NCBI RefSeq assembly: GCF_029714325.1 | Contig: NZ_CP121666.1 | Span: 8,091,001 to 8,155,000 of the forward strand | DNA from: Bradyrhizobium sp. CB1717 | Lineage (GTDB): Bacteria; Pseudomonadota; Alphaproteobacteria; Rhizobiales; Xanthobacteraceae | Length of the DNA stretch: 64,000 nt | Direction: 5' to 3' | Translations under genes and position numbers: made by a program | Notes under the pieces: generated by a model | Database searches by the model: none | Told to the model about the DNA's origin: nothing | Seen by the model: only the letters and a program-made list of their open reading frames with translations | In this document: positions 28,576 through 37,781 of the stretch, piece after piece | Numbering within the stretch: position 1 is the stretch's first letter | Layout: every line of letters starts with the position of its first letter

Positions 28576-28944
28576 ATGACGCGACGCAGAACTTTCATCG
28601 TCGTTGCGGCCGCCGGGGCGATGCTCTCGTCGGCTGCTTCATCGACAATCGCCGCCCCCCTGATGCCGACAGCGACAACCGGTCCTGGGCCGAGCGTGCA
28701 GCAGATTCAGTATCGGCATTGGCACGGGCCGTACCGGCACCATCATTGGCACGGACCCCGCTACTACGGTAACGGCGCGGCCGTCCTGGGCGGGCTGGCC
28801 GCCGGCGCGATCGTCGGCAGCGCGATCGCAAATAGCCAAGCGCGTGCAAATGCCGACGCCTACTGCGCGCAGCGCTATCGCTCCTACGATCCGGGCTCAG
28901 GCACCTATCTGGGATACGATGGAGAGCGTCACCCCTGTCCCTGA
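28576..28944 (+). CDS. BA14K family protein
   Basis: 122 residues with a signal peptide (residues about 5-30). A His/Tyr-rich spacer (RHWHGPYRHHHWHGPRYYG) and a Gly/Ala hydrophobic segment follow (AAVLGGLAAGAIVGSAIA). The family-defining C-terminus is AYCAQRYRSYDPGSGTYLGY with GERHPCP. BA14K proteins are surface lectin-like antigens of Brucella and relatives. Start at MTRRRTF, since the longer frame upstream lacks a signal. Confidence 0.88.
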   Translation: MTRRRTFIVVAAAGAMLSSAASSTIAAPLMPTATTGPGPSVQQIQYRHWHGPYRHHHWHGPRYYGNGAAVLGGLAAGAIVGSAIANSQARANADAYCAQRYRSYDPGSGTYLGYDGERHPCP

Positions 28945-29030
28945 CGCGTTCTGATGATTCTCCCGTCGAAAGTGCAGGCGGGGAATGGAACCGGAGGACA
29001 GGACATCCATTTGGGGTATCGGGTGTCCAA

Positions 29031-30852
29031 ATGGCCAAGATTGAAGACTATGCGTTGCTCGGCGATTGCAAGACTGCAGCTCTGGTCGGGCGCGACGGTT
29101 CGATCGATTGGCTGAGTCTTCACCGGTTCGATTCGGATAGCTGCTTCGCGAAGCTGCTCGGCGATGGGCAGAACGGCTACTGGAAACTGTCTCCGGCCGG
29201 CCGCTCTGCGGCCGAGCGGCGTTATCGCCCCGGCACTCTGATCCTGGAAACAATCTTCGAGACTGACCAAGGCAGCGTCCGCATCAGCGATTTCATGCCG
29301 CCGAAAACCGACCTGTCTAAGGTCGTCAGATCAGTCGAAGGCATCAAGGGCAAGGTCGAGATGCACAGCGAGCTGGTGGCGCGCTTCGACTACGGGGCCG
29401 GCGTGCCATGGGTGAGCCGGCTTGAGGATGGCGCGGTCAGCATGGTCGTCGGGGAGTCGATGCTGATCCTCAGGACCGACGTGACCATGCGCGGCGAAGC
29501 GATGAAGACCGTCGGCTCCTTTTCAGTCACACCGGCCCCAGCGCGTGGCTTTCGTTCTCTCGCACCAAATTTCCTACCAGGATCCTAACACCCGGGAAGA
29601 CCCCGCGGCCCTCCTGAAACAGGCGGAGCCCTCTGGCGCGACTGGTCCAGCCGCTGCAAGGCAGCGGGGCCGTATTCGGAGGCGGTTCTGCGATCCCTCA
29701 TCACGCTGAAGGCGCTGACGTTCGGGCCGAGCGGCGGCATCGTTGCCGCGGCGACGAAGCCCCTCCCGGAGCAGATCGGGGGGCCAAGAAACTGGGATTA
29801 CCGCTTCTGCTGGGTTCGCGACCGGCACGCTGACGCTCTTGGCTCTCGGGGGAGCTGATTACTACGACGAGGCGCGCGCCTGGCGGGATTGGCTCGTCTG
29901 GGCTGTCGCGGGAAGTCCCAAGCAACTTCAGATCATGTACGTGGTCACCGGCGAGCGCCGCCTGACCGAATGGGAGATCCCGTGGCTGTCGGGCAATGAC
30001 GAAACCAGTCCGGATCGGAAACGTGGCGCAAACTCAGCTTCAGCTCGATGTCTGTGGACGCCTTGTACCAGGCTCGCCGCGGCGGACTCCGCGAGAACAA
30101 GCGGGCCTGGGCGATCCAATGCGCCTTGCTCGACCATCTCAAGCGTATCTGGAGAGAGCCGGATGAAGGCCTCTGGGAGGTTCGGGGCGGAGCAAAGCAC
30201 TTCACCTTTTCGAAGATCATGGCGTGGGTCGCCTTCGATCGGGCGATCAAATCGGCCGCCGAATTCGACATGCATGGGCCGTTCAGGAGTGGGAGGCCGC
30301 AGCGCGCCGCGATCCACGAAGACGTATGCCGGCACGGCTACGATGAAGGGCGCCAGACGTTCGTCGAGGTCTACCGCGAACCGCAGCTCGATGCGAGCCT
30401 GCTGCTGGTACCGGCCGTCGGCTTCTTGCCGCCCGAGGATCCGCGCGTGATCGCGACCATCTACGCGATAGAACGCGAGCTGCTCGCGGACGGCTTGGTG
30501 CGGCGGTACGATACGGGTGCGACGAAGGACGGTCTCCCGCCCGGCGAAGTCATGTACTTGGCTTGCAGTTTCTGGCTGGGCAGATGCGTATCATCTAATC
30601 GGCCGTGACGCGGATGCCAAGACGCTGTTCAAGCGGCTTCTTGCGCTCCGCAACGACGTCGGCCTGCTCTCCGAGGAGTACGACACCTCGCGGCGGCGCC
30701 TCGTCGGCAACTTTCCGCAGGCCTTCTCCCACATCGCGCTGTTCAACACCGCCCACAACCTCACGCACTGCGAAAAGCCGTCGGAGCACCGCGGCGGCAA
30801 AAAGGCCCTTCCCGATAAGGGCAAGGAAGGGCGGGCTCCGCTCAGAAGGTAG
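29031..30852 (+). pseudogene. GH15 glucoamylase-like gene, several frameshifts and a deletion
   Basis: The first frame (185 codons) begins MAKIEDYALLGDCKTAALVG and DGSIDWLSLHRFDSDSCFAK, the N-terminus of bacterial GH15/trehalase-like enzymes. It breaks at about 29.58 kb after VTMRGEAMKTVGSF. Homology resumes in another frame with LRSLITLKALTFGPSGGIVAA and PRNWDYRFCWVRDRHA, then breaks again. It resumes with LYQARRGGLRENKRAWAIQC, GLWEVRGGAKHFTFSKIMAW and WVAFDRAIK, and finally LFKRLLALRNDVGLLSEEYD. At least four lesions separate these pieces, and about 50 residues after residue 180 are missing. An active enzyme of about 600 residues is therefore lost. Confidence 0.88.
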
Positions 30853-30920
30853 CGATGGTAGTGAACTCGACCGCCGCGACCGCTCCAGTCGGTCCTGGCG
30901 AGCGCTCGCGCCCACACGTA

Positions 30921-31718
30921 CGCTTCCGGTTGTGCTGGAGGGCCAGCCTGCGCTGGTGACGGGCGCAAACTCCGGGATCGGCGGCGCGGTCGCGCTCGGA
31001 CTGGCCGCCTCGGGCGCGGATGTTGTCGTCATTACGTCGTGGATCCCGCCGCGCCTGATAAGGTCGTCCATGAAATCGAGGCCGGTGGCCGGAAAGCGAT
31101 CGCGATTAATGCGGACGTCAGCAACGAGGAGGATGTCCGCTCGATGTTCGCTCGGGCGATTGATCATTTCGGGACGCTGCACATCGTGGTGAACAACGCC
31201 GGATTGCAGCGCGACGAACCCTTTCACGACATGACCATCGAGCAGTGGAATAAGGTTCAGCGTCAATCTCACCGGCCAGTTCCTCTGTGCCCGGGAATCC
31301 GTCCGCGAGTTCAGGAGACGCGGTGTCGTGAAGGACATCTCGGCCGCCGGCAAGCTCTTTCGCATGACCTCTGCCCACCAGGAGATACCCTGGGCTGGGC
31401 ACGCGAACTGTGCGGCATCCAAAGGCGGCGTCATGCAGATGATGCGAAGCGTCGCCCAGGAGTGTCATCCGCGTCAACGGCGTGGCGCCGGGCGCCATTC
31501 GGACGCTCATCAATCGGTCCGCCTGGGAGACCAAGGAGGCCTGCGAAAATCCGATGACGCTTGTGCCCTACAAGCGCATAGGCGAGCCCGACGATGTTGC
31601 CCAGGCAGTCGCTTGGCGCGTCTCCGATGCGGCCGACTACGTCACGGGCCTGGCCCTGTTCATCGACGGTGGCATGATGCTGTTCCCCGGGTTTGCGACC
31701 GGCGGTACCGCCGGCTAG
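30921..31718 (+). pseudogene. Short-chain dehydrogenase (glucose dehydrogenase-like), frameshifted
   Basis: SDR family landmarks appear in changing frames: LVTGANSGIGGAVALGLAAS (the NAD(P) Rossmann motif), then in another frame DVSNEEDVRSMFARA and LHIVVNNAGLQRDEPFHDMT, then HANCAASKGGVMQMMRSVAQ in place of the usual YxxxK (Tyr changed to Cys) and finally INRSAWETKEACENPMTL and GLALFIDGGMMLF. At least three frameshifts. The damaged catalytic motif (YAASK to CAASK) argues for loss before or with the frameshifts. It follows the decayed GH15 gene directly. Confidence 0.85.
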
Positions 31719-31959
31719 GCGGTCGTGTCGAAGAGGTGGGCCTAGCGACCGATCGGCCCGTCGCGCCTCAGTGCCGTCGCGGATCGCTGTGCTGCCCAGT
31801 GAGCGAGCCTTATGCAGCCCTTCATGCAATGCCGATCTCGATTTTGCACCCGCTGCGATACTCAGCACGTCTGCGTTGCGGTCGCATTTCGAAACGACAC
31901 AACTGAAGGCTTCAGCGACGTGCTTTTGCATCAGAACTGCACGGATCTTGTATTGAAAT

Positions 31960-31979
31960 GACAATGAAATTCGTTTGCG
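31960..31979 (+). promoter_or_regulatory. Copy of the recurring AATTCGTTTG dyad
   Basis: GACAATGAAATTCGTTTGCG. It lies 75 bp before the secreted helical protein gene, same orientation. Confidence 0.65.
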
Positions 31980-32054
31980 GGATCTCATCTCTGATGAAAT
32001 ACAAGCCTTCAAACAAACAAGCAAAGCGGTACAGAATCGCCCAAGGAGGCTTCA

Positions 32055-32738
32055 ATGTCACGAAACGTAGTACGACAGGTCGCCGATCGTCGGGAGCTTT
32101 TAGCCGTCGGTGCCGCTATCGCAGCGCTCGTGCCGCTCTCCGGAAGCGCATCCGCGGCGAGCAGACATTCTCACGCCGCCAAGAGAAAGGCTCGAACCGA
32201 TAAAACGTTCGAGACCGCAGCGATGCTTCGAGATCTTTGGATCGGGCACATCTTCTGGGTAAGGGCGGTCTCACTCGCCACGATCGAAAAGCAGGACGAT
32301 GTCGCAAAAACTGCAGAGCAACAAGCCGTGGCCAACGCCCGGTCCATCGCCGCAAGCATCGAGCCATTCTACGGAGCGGGGGCCAAGGACGCCTTCTTCA
32401 AGCTCCTCGCGGGGCATTATAGTGCCGTAAAGGCCTATCTTGTGGCGACCGTCGCAAGCGACGCTGCCAAGCAAGGCGCGGCAACTCAGACACTGACGTC
32501 GAACGCCGAGGAGATTGCCACCCTCCTGAGCAAAGCAAACCCCTATTTACCGAAGGACGCAGTGAACAATCTTCTTTTGGCGCACGGCGGTCATCACATC
32601 CAGCAGATCCAGCAGCTGAAGGATCACAAGTATGATGCCGAGGCTCACACTTGGGAAGAAATGAAAAGCCACATCTATCAGATCGCAGATGCTACTGCCG
32701 ATGCTTTAGCAAAGCAGTTTGCGGAGAAGTTTTCCTGA
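32055..32738 (+). CDS. Secreted helical protein with repeated histidine motifs
   Basis: 227 residues. The N-terminus has an Arg pair and hydrophobic stretch (ADRRELLAVGAAIAALVPLS), a possible Tat-type signal, and the mature part is all-helical. Histidines recur in matching helix contexts: LRDLWIGHIFWVRAV, KLLAGHYSAVKAYL, LLLAHGGHHIQQI and EEMKSHIYQIADA. The four-helix layout with regular histidines suggests metal or haem binding, but this is inference. I do not know a named family. GGAGG ribosome binding site before the ATG and a dyad element upstream support expression. Confidence 0.72.
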   Translation: MSRNVVRQVADRRELLAVGAAIAALVPLSGSASAASRHSHAAKRKARTDKTFETAAMLRDLWIGHIFWVRAVSLATIEKQDDVAKTAEQQAVANARSIAASIEPFYGAGAKDAFFKLLAGHYSAVKAYLVATVASDAAKQGAATQTLTSNAEEIATLLSKANPYLPKDAVNNLLLAHGGHHIQQIQQLKDHKYDAEAHTWEEMKSHIYQIADATADALAKQFAEKFS

Positions 32739-33342
32739 CCTTCGACACGGACGACGAGCGTATGAGTGAAGTGCTGCTCGTCGTCGTGATCGTCCTTGTT
32801 GCGACGAACACTGAGGGCGTCCGAGGGAAATTCGACGTTCTGATCGCAGACGTCGCTCGTTGATCGACGATGTCTAACGGCGCATCGCTTGCAATCTCGA
32901 GCGGGCCTGCGACAAGCCGGAAAGTCGCCTTTCCGATGCCGATTTGCAATACCGCCTACTCGATCCGCTTAGCGCGTGCGTTACACGTCCGCCCGGCGGC
33001 GGCGTGGTTCGCCTGCTGGAGAAGCCCACCCTGTCAGTTTCTGCAGCGACGATCTTGGTTCTATAGCCAGGCTTGGTCTTCTTTCTTGACCCAGATCGAT
33101 CCGACGTGAAACCTCATCGGCGCTGTTGCCAACAAATCAAAAGCCCTGACTGCTCATTGTTGGACGAACATTCAACGAGTGATCAGGCGTCATGCCTCCA
33201 CCCGGCTCAGGCCGCGAGTAGACCGTCCAAAGAATGGGAGCGAAGGTCCGGTGCAATGTTCATTCGCGTATGCGGTCGAAGAGGGCTGCTCGCGAACTGC
33301 ACTATAACTCCTCCAACGCCACCAACATTCTTGATGCAAAAT
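32739..33342. other. Non-coding gap with one doubtful tiny frame
   Basis: A 33-codon frame (from 32762, MSEVLLVVVIVLVATNTEGV) has a hydrophobic start but no ribosome binding site. Nothing else is recognised. Confidence 0.4.
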
Positions 33343-33362
33343 GACAATAACTTTCGCTTGTA
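33343..33362 (+). promoter_or_regulatory. Weaker copy of the recurring dyad
   Basis: GACAATAACTTTCGCTTGTA keeps GACAAT, TTCG and TTGT at the expected spacing. It lies about 110 bp before the ferritin-like protein gene. Confidence 0.45.
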
Positions 33363-33471
33363 GAAACTGAGCGAATGACGCGTAGTTGTGCACGGCAGGC
33401 GATGAAATAGACAATCCAAAGAGTCAAAAGACTGAAGATCCTCATCTCTTCTCGCAGGGAAACAAAAAATC

Positions 33472-33984
33472 ATGCCGAACTCTCGGTTACCCCAACAAGC
33501 GCACTCAGACGACACGATCCAACAATTCGCGCCAACTCCTCGAAGGATGAGCGACGCCGACCCCAGATATTTTGGCTATTGGTCCAAAGAGGAGATAATA
33601 AATTTCCTCAAGCTTCTTCTTGAAAGTGAACGCATCGGCATCACTGCATATGCGGCGATCGGACACGCGGCAGATTCGCATGTTGCAGACATCGCCCTCG
33701 AAGCCGAATTGGGTCAGGGGGCAATTTGCGTCCTCCTCAAGAAGGAACTTGTCGCCAGAGGAGCAGCTAACATACTTCCTCGCAACACGACAACCGCTCT
33801 TCCCAGCACCGATTGCAGCCTCCGAAGACGGATCGGTTTTGCAAGTCACAATCAGGCTAGGTTGGCGGACATGATCGAGGAAGCCATCCTGAACATCTTC
33901 GATTCAAAACTCAATGCGAAGCTTATGTATTTGCTGTTGCTACATCGCAAGCAAGTCGAGCAGCTCGAAACGTTGGTCACCTAG
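33472..33984 (+). CDS. Ferritin-like helical protein (DUF6306-like)
   Basis: 170 residues. A polar N-terminal extension of about 40 residues precedes KEEIINFLKLLLESERIGIT, DIALEAELGQGAICVLLKKE, GFASHNQARLADMIEEAILN and SKLNAKLMYLLLLHRKQVEQ. The four-helix pattern with glutamates in the first two helices resembles DUF6306/ferritin-like proteins; the assignment is from memory and tentative. The start is the first ATG. Expected to be cytosolic. Confidence 0.6.
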   Translation: MPNSRLPQQAHSDDTIQQFAPTPRRMSDADPRYFGYWSKEEIINFLKLLLESERIGITAYAAIGHAADSHVADIALEAELGQGAICVLLKKELVARGAANILPRNTTTALPSTDCSLRRRIGFASHNQARLADMIEEAILNIFDSKLNAKLMYLLLLHRKQVEQLETLVT

Positions 33985-34130
33985 CTCGATCAGTCCACCT
34001 TCATGATTCCTCGAATCTTCCGCGTGGATCTGCAAAGGCAAACGCTTCAGGCAATGTTGGATCGAACAATCGGCGCCGAAGGCCCCCCAAATCGTGCGCC
34101 CGCATGCATGAAGACGACGGAGATTTCGTG

Positions 34131-34313
34131 ATGACTGCAAGAGACTCCTTCACACAGCGAACAAAGCGAGAAATCGACCACGAATTGGATGAGGAGCTGG
34201 AGGGTACATTTCCAGCAAGCGATCCCCCCAAGATTACTCGCTCAGCAAGCTCGTTCGGCCTCCCGGAGCGGACAAGGAGAGATGCTTCAGCATCGAAGGC
34301 TCAACGGAGCTAG
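34131..34313 (+). CDS. Small FPASDPP-motif protein (copy 2)
   Basis: 60 residues; helical charged N-terminus (TQRTKREIDHELDEELEG) leading into [13 protein letters not shown], the same motif as in the gene at 14.8 kb. The ATG follows GGAGATTTCGTG, a leader identical to that of the paralogue. The C-terminal third is basic and not conserved. Function unknown. Confidence 0.7.
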   Translation: MTARDSFTQRTKREIDHELDEELEGTFPASDPPKITRSASSFGLPERTRRDASASKAQRS

Positions 34314-34452
34314 ACAATTCTATGAATATGAATTGTCACGAGTCTCATTTGTCAGGCGCTGCTGATGGCGCGCGCAGTATCAGAGGCTCTATAGCGCCGC
34401 GACGTCGCGCCCTTCGTCAATTGGGTATTTTTTCGAAAAGTGGGAGCGTAGT

Positions 34453-34935
34453 ATGACTGAACTATCTCGTCGCGAATCCCAGTATGACGCTTTCTTGTTC
34501 GCTTCGGTTTGCGAGACCGATGAGATGACATTGAGCGTCGTGTCCCTGCTCGCGCGTCAGAACATCGATCCCTGGCAGGAGGCGTCCCGTCTGTCCCAGC
34601 TGTCTAGGGCTCAGGCAGCAAACAGCCTTGCTGCCACGATCTGGAAGTCGGATAGCGCGCAATGGTCCCCGTCGGAGGCGAGCATCATAGCGGTTCGTTT
34701 GATCGATCTTCTGCCGTCACATGCTCGTCGCCGCCCTACCCCACCCTGGGCGCACGACGGTAGCGGCAGATTGACGTTTTGGGTCGTCGCGGGAATCCTA
34801 TTTATGTCAATCGCCATTTCGGGAAACAGCATGCAGCGGGAGATCAAGAACTCCGGCGCTCCGATAGATGTAGTCAGCGAAGCTGCACAGAACCCGGCCG
34901 TTACACGATCATCGCGCGGGATGGCAACAGATTAA
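34453..34935 (+). CDS. YDxFL-family membrane-anchored protein (copy 2)
   Basis: 160 residues. Soluble domain QYDAFLFASVCETDEMTLSV, RQNIDPWQEASRLSQLSRAQ and AVRLIDLLPS, then one membrane helix (RLTFWVVAGILFMSIAIS) and a polar tail. It is a paralogue of the protein at 13.2 kb, with the same spacing of these elements. Ribosome binding site GGGAGCG before the ATG. Two bases are left between a weak dyad-like site (34335-34353) and no other promoter is seen. Function unknown. Confidence 0.72.
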   Translation: MTELSRRESQYDAFLFASVCETDEMTLSVVSLLARQNIDPWQEASRLSQLSRAQAANSLAATIWKSDSAQWSPSEASIIAVRLIDLLPSHARRRPTPPWAHDGSGRLTFWVVAGILFMSIAISGNSMQREIKNSGAPIDVVSEAAQNPAVTRSSRGMATD

Positions 34936-34957
34936 TTGAGATGCGGGAGGAGGATCG

Positions 34958-35335
34958 ATGGGCAGGACGATTGCTGCGCAGAACATCAAGATGAAGCGGG
35001 CATACGATACCGCTCTCCCCCGTGACGGCACTCGAATACTGATCGACCGACTTTGGCCCCGCGGTATCAGGAAAGTGGATGCCGCGATTGATCTGTGGGC
35101 CAAGGACATCGCACCGAGCACTGCCCTGCGGAGGTGGTTCGGGCACGACCCCGCTCGATGGCACGAGTTTCGGCGCCGCTACTCCGAAGAGCTACATCAG
35201 CACCGCGATCGGCTCGGCGAACTGCGCGCTCTCGCCCAAGGAGGGCGGATTACACTCGTCTTTGCAGCTCATGATAGAGCTCATAACGACGCTGTCGTTC
35301 TGAGAGAGATCTTGCTTGGCCGACGCATCCCATGA
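34958..35335 (+). CDS. DUF488 family protein, YeaO type
   Basis: 125 residues with the family signatures KRAYDTALPRDGTRILIDRL, WPRGI, DLWAKDIAPSTALRRWFGHD and LVFAAHDRAHNDAVVL. A strong ribosome binding site (AGGAGG) stands before the ATG. Proteins of this group are small, soluble and of unknown biochemical role. In the usual version the motif near the end reads L.Y.A.D...N.A.VL, as seen here. Confidence 0.88.
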   Translation: MGRTIAAQNIKMKRAYDTALPRDGTRILIDRLWPRGIRKVDAAIDLWAKDIAPSTALRRWFGHDPARWHEFRRRYSEELHQHRDRLGELRALAQGGRITLVFAAHDRAHNDAVVLREILLGRRIP

Positions 35336-35483
35336 GCGTCTCGTTCTCGGTCGCCTTCCTACCACGGTGGCCGACCACATCTTCGCTGGGCGAACGTCAT
35401 CTATCGGTTGGATCTTGTGTAAGTGGAGTTCGTCACCTTCGCGGGGTCCGGAAGACGCTTGAAAACGTGGTGGAGCGACAATC

Positions 35484-35909
35484 ATGGACGACTTCCAGCG
35501 CGATCGCGTTAAGCAAAGGCCCTCCATCCTATTGACGGCTTCGGACAGAGAGCGTTTGTTCGCGTTGATTGGCTCCGCGCCGGCGACAGAAGTTGCTTGC
35601 TTTCTTCGCGAGGAGATCGAGCGCGCGGATGCTGCGCCAGACGATGTTGCTCCGAGTTCGGTCGTAAGGCTCGGCTGTGACGTGAAATTCGTGGATCATC
35701 GAGATGCACGAATTCGCAAAGCTCGACTTGTCTTCCCGGAGGAGGCTCAAGACAGCCACTGCATTTCAGTGCTAAGTCCAGTTGGAATTGCGCTGATTGG
35801 TCTTGGGCCGGGACAGTCGATCCAATGGACCGAGCAGGGAAAGGAGCGCAGCCTCGCGGTTCTTGAAGTGCAAGCGAGGAGGCTGTCAACTGCGCGCGAT
35901 GAAAGTTGA
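35484..35909 (+). CDS. Rnk/GreA C-terminal-like protein (copy 4)
   Basis: 141 residues. Helical N-terminus (ILLTASDRERLFALIGSAPA) and GreA-type C-terminal domain with ISVLSPVGIALIGLGPGQSI and WTEQGKERSLAVLEVQ. Ribosome binding site GTGGAG before the ATG. Closest in plan to copy 2. It is the Rnk member of the second stress block. Confidence 0.82.
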   Translation: MDDFQRDRVKQRPSILLTASDRERLFALIGSAPATEVACFLREEIERADAAPDDVAPSSVVRLGCDVKFVDHRDARIRKARLVFPEEAQDSHCISVLSPVGIALIGLGPGQSIQWTEQGKERSLAVLEVQARRLSTARDES

Positions 35910-35943
35910 AGGAGTGGAGTAATCGGGACCGAAGATATTGAGC

Positions 35944-36495
35944 ATGGCGCATCGTTTTTTTACAATCGGGCACTCGACGCGCTCCCTCGGCGAGTTCGTG
36001 AGCCTGTTGAGATCGCAAGAGGTCAGGCTCGTCGTCGATGTTCGAAGCGTTCCACGTTCCCTTTGCAACCCGCAGTACAATGCCGCGCGCCTTGCTCGCG
36101 CGTTGTCCGAACTGGATATCGGCTATGAACATATCGCCGGGCTCGGGGGCCTCCGCGGCAAAAGACTAGACGTTGCGGCGACCGTGAATGCATTTTGGAA
36201 CAATCGTAGCTTTCACAATTTTGCAGACTATGCGATGAGCGATGAATTTCGGTGCGGCCTCGCCAGGCTGCGCAAACTTGGACATTGCACCACATCTGCA
36301 ATAATGTGTGCCGAGGCCGTCTGGTGGCGGTGCCATCGAAGGATCATTGCCGACTATCTCATCACGGAGGGCGAGACGGTGTTCCATATTTTGACGAACT
36401 ATCGGGTCGTGCAAGCATCTCTGACTCGAGGCGCTGTCCTACTGCCAGACGGCACGCTGCATTATCCTGCCTCGCCTTTTCCAAGAACAATATAG
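35944..36495 (+). CDS. DUF488 family protein, long form
   Basis: 183 residues. Family motifs: FFTIGHSTRSLGEFVSLL, VVDVRSVPRSLCNPQYN, YEHIAGLGGLRGKRLD and MCAEAVWWRCHRRIIADYL. The last usually reads CAE....CHR...A..L, so cysteine, glutamate and C-H-R are all kept. An alternative TTG start two codons upstream is possible. Soluble protein of unknown function, often in stress loci. Confidence 0.88.
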   Translation: MAHRFFTIGHSTRSLGEFVSLLRSQEVRLVVDVRSVPRSLCNPQYNAARLARALSELDIGYEHIAGLGGLRGKRLDVAATVNAFWNNRSFHNFADYAMSDEFRCGLARLRKLGHCTTSAIMCAEAVWWRCHRRIIADYLITEGETVFHILTNYRVVQASLTRGAVLLPDGTLHYPASPFPRTI

Positions 36496-36507
36496 TTGCA
36501 GCAAAGC

Positions 36508-36527
36508 GTCAATTGAATTCCTTTGTC
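36508..36527 (+). promoter_or_regulatory. Copy of the recurring dyad
   Basis: GTCAATTGAATTCCTTTGTC. One core base differs (CGTTTG to CCTTTG). It lies 84 bp before a pair of overlapping mini-protein genes. Confidence 0.55.
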
Positions 36528-36611
36528 TGAGTTACGCATCACACCTACCTCTCTCCTAACGCTTCTCCTCGATCTGGGCATCATCGGCGATGAGAGCGTT
36601 GCGGAGGCATC

Positions 36612-36761
36612 ATGTCTACCAAGCAGAATGGCGGCCGTCTCGCAACGATCCTGCAGACCAAGCTCCAGTATCTTGTCCCCGCGGTTCTTTTGCTCGCGGT
36701 CGCGATTCCACTTGGCGGCCTTGCGCCTGTGACTCGAAACCTCTTAGGCTGGGATCGATGA
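36612..36761 (+). CDS. Mini membrane protein (49 residues)
   Basis: A basic N-terminus (STKQNGGRLATILQTK), one membrane helix (LVPAVLLLAVAIPLGGLA) and a short tail TRNLLGWDR. Ribosome binding site GCGGAGG five bases before the ATG. Its stop overlaps the next ATG (ATGA), so the two are translated together. No family known; it is below the size cut-off of many gene finders. Confidence 0.6.
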   Translation: MSTKQNGGRLATILQTKLQYLVPAVLLLAVAIPLGGLAPVTRNLLGWDR

Positions 36762-36982
36762 GTGTAATCGCGGTTGCGAACTCGGCCATCGTCGCATTGG
36801 CCGCCTGGCGCTTGTCATCCGATCGTCAGGGTGCCGACATTACCATGTGGGATGCTTCGGGCGCGTTTGCGTTCATCGGATTTGCGGCTGGCTTAGCGAG
36901 CCTCAACGAGTGCTGGAGCTCTGATCATTCTCATCGTAGCTATTCGATCGTTGTGACGCATCAACCAGTCCAACAGACCTGA
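36758..36982 (+). CDS. Small membrane protein (74 residues), coupled to the preceding one
   Basis: MSVIAVANSAIVALAAWRLS forms a first hydrophobic segment, and ASGAFAFIGFAAGLASLNEC a second. Charged tail. It starts inside the stop of the mini-protein gene. It ends 37 bp before the TerC gene and may share its transcript. Function unknown. Confidence 0.55.
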   Translation: MSVIAVANSAIVALAAWRLSSDRQGADITMWDASGAFAFIGFAAGLASLNECWSSDHSHRSYSIVVTHQPVQQT

Positions 36983-37019
36983 TCGCGCCTTCCTCATTCG
37001 GAAGTCAGAAACCGCGGCC

Positions 37020-37658
37020 ATGCTCCACTTCATTTCAAACGAGGTCATGGCACTTCTTCAAGTCGTAGTGATCGACTTGGTCTTGGCCGGTGACAACGCC
37101 ATAGTCATCGGATTGGTCGCGGCGGGATTGCCGCTGCAGCAACGCACGAAAGCTGTGCTGGTCGGTATAATCGCGGCGACAATCCTGCGCATAGCACTGG
37201 CTGCGGCGGCGTCTCAATTGCTTCAGATCGTAGGAATCGTGCTCCCTGGCGGCATTCTTCTGCTCTGGGTGAGCTGGAAGGTGTTCCGAGAATTGCGGTT
37301 CTCCGCTAAAGACGCAATCGAAACAATGAGCACTATGGACGTCAACGATGACAGGACAATTTCCGATCGTGCTCCGCGCAAGTCCTTTGCTCAGGCTGCA
37401 AGTCAGATCATCGTGGCCGACGTATCAATGTCTCTCGATAACGTGCTGGCTGTTGCAGGCGCCGCTCGAGAGCATCTCACCGTTCTGATCATTGGACTTT
37501 CTCTATCAGTTGCCTTGATGGGCATTGCGGCGGGTTATATAGCCCGGCTCCTGCACAGGCATCGATGGATCGCGTATGCGGGATTACTCGTCATCCTGTA
37601 TGTCGCCGTCGATATGATCTGGCGCGGGATGAGCGAAGTTTTGCCGTTGATAAGCTAA
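37020..37658 (+). CDS. TerC family integral membrane protein (YjbE type)
   Basis: 212 residues, seven predicted helices in two related halves. Both halves carry the family motif with aspartates in the membrane: IDLVLAGDNAIVIGL in the first and VADVSMSLDNVLAVAGAA in the second. Proteins of this group export metal ions such as Mn2+ (as shown for TerC/Alx-like members) or give tellurite resistance. The start is the first ATG. Preceded closely by the two mini-protein genes. Confidence 0.9.
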   Translation: MLHFISNEVMALLQVVVIDLVLAGDNAIVIGLVAAGLPLQQRTKAVLVGIIAATILRIALAAAASQLLQIVGIVLPGGILLLWVSWKVFRELRFSAKDAIETMSTMDVNDDRTISDRAPRKSFAQAASQIIVADVSMSLDNVLAVAGAAREHLTVLIIGLSLSVALMGIAAGYIARLLHRHRWIAYAGLLVILYVAVDMIWRGMSEVLPLIS

Positions 37659-37781
37659 TGATGACGCTGCCTGACGTCAGAAAGTCTCGAACCGCTCGCG
37701 CGGCCGGAGTTGAACCAGGCGCCGCCATCGGATCTTCGGCTGGAATCACAGCCCCGCAGCCCAGATTATCCATCTGAATTG

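Noticed and set aside
32762..32863. 33-residue hydrophobic frame (MSEVLLVVVIVLVATNT)
   Set aside because: No ribosome binding site and no paralogue; low support compared with the other mini-proteins.
34335..34353. Dyad-like GTCACGAGTCTCATTTGTC before the YDxFL gene
   Set aside because: One base short and the core is different; may be chance.
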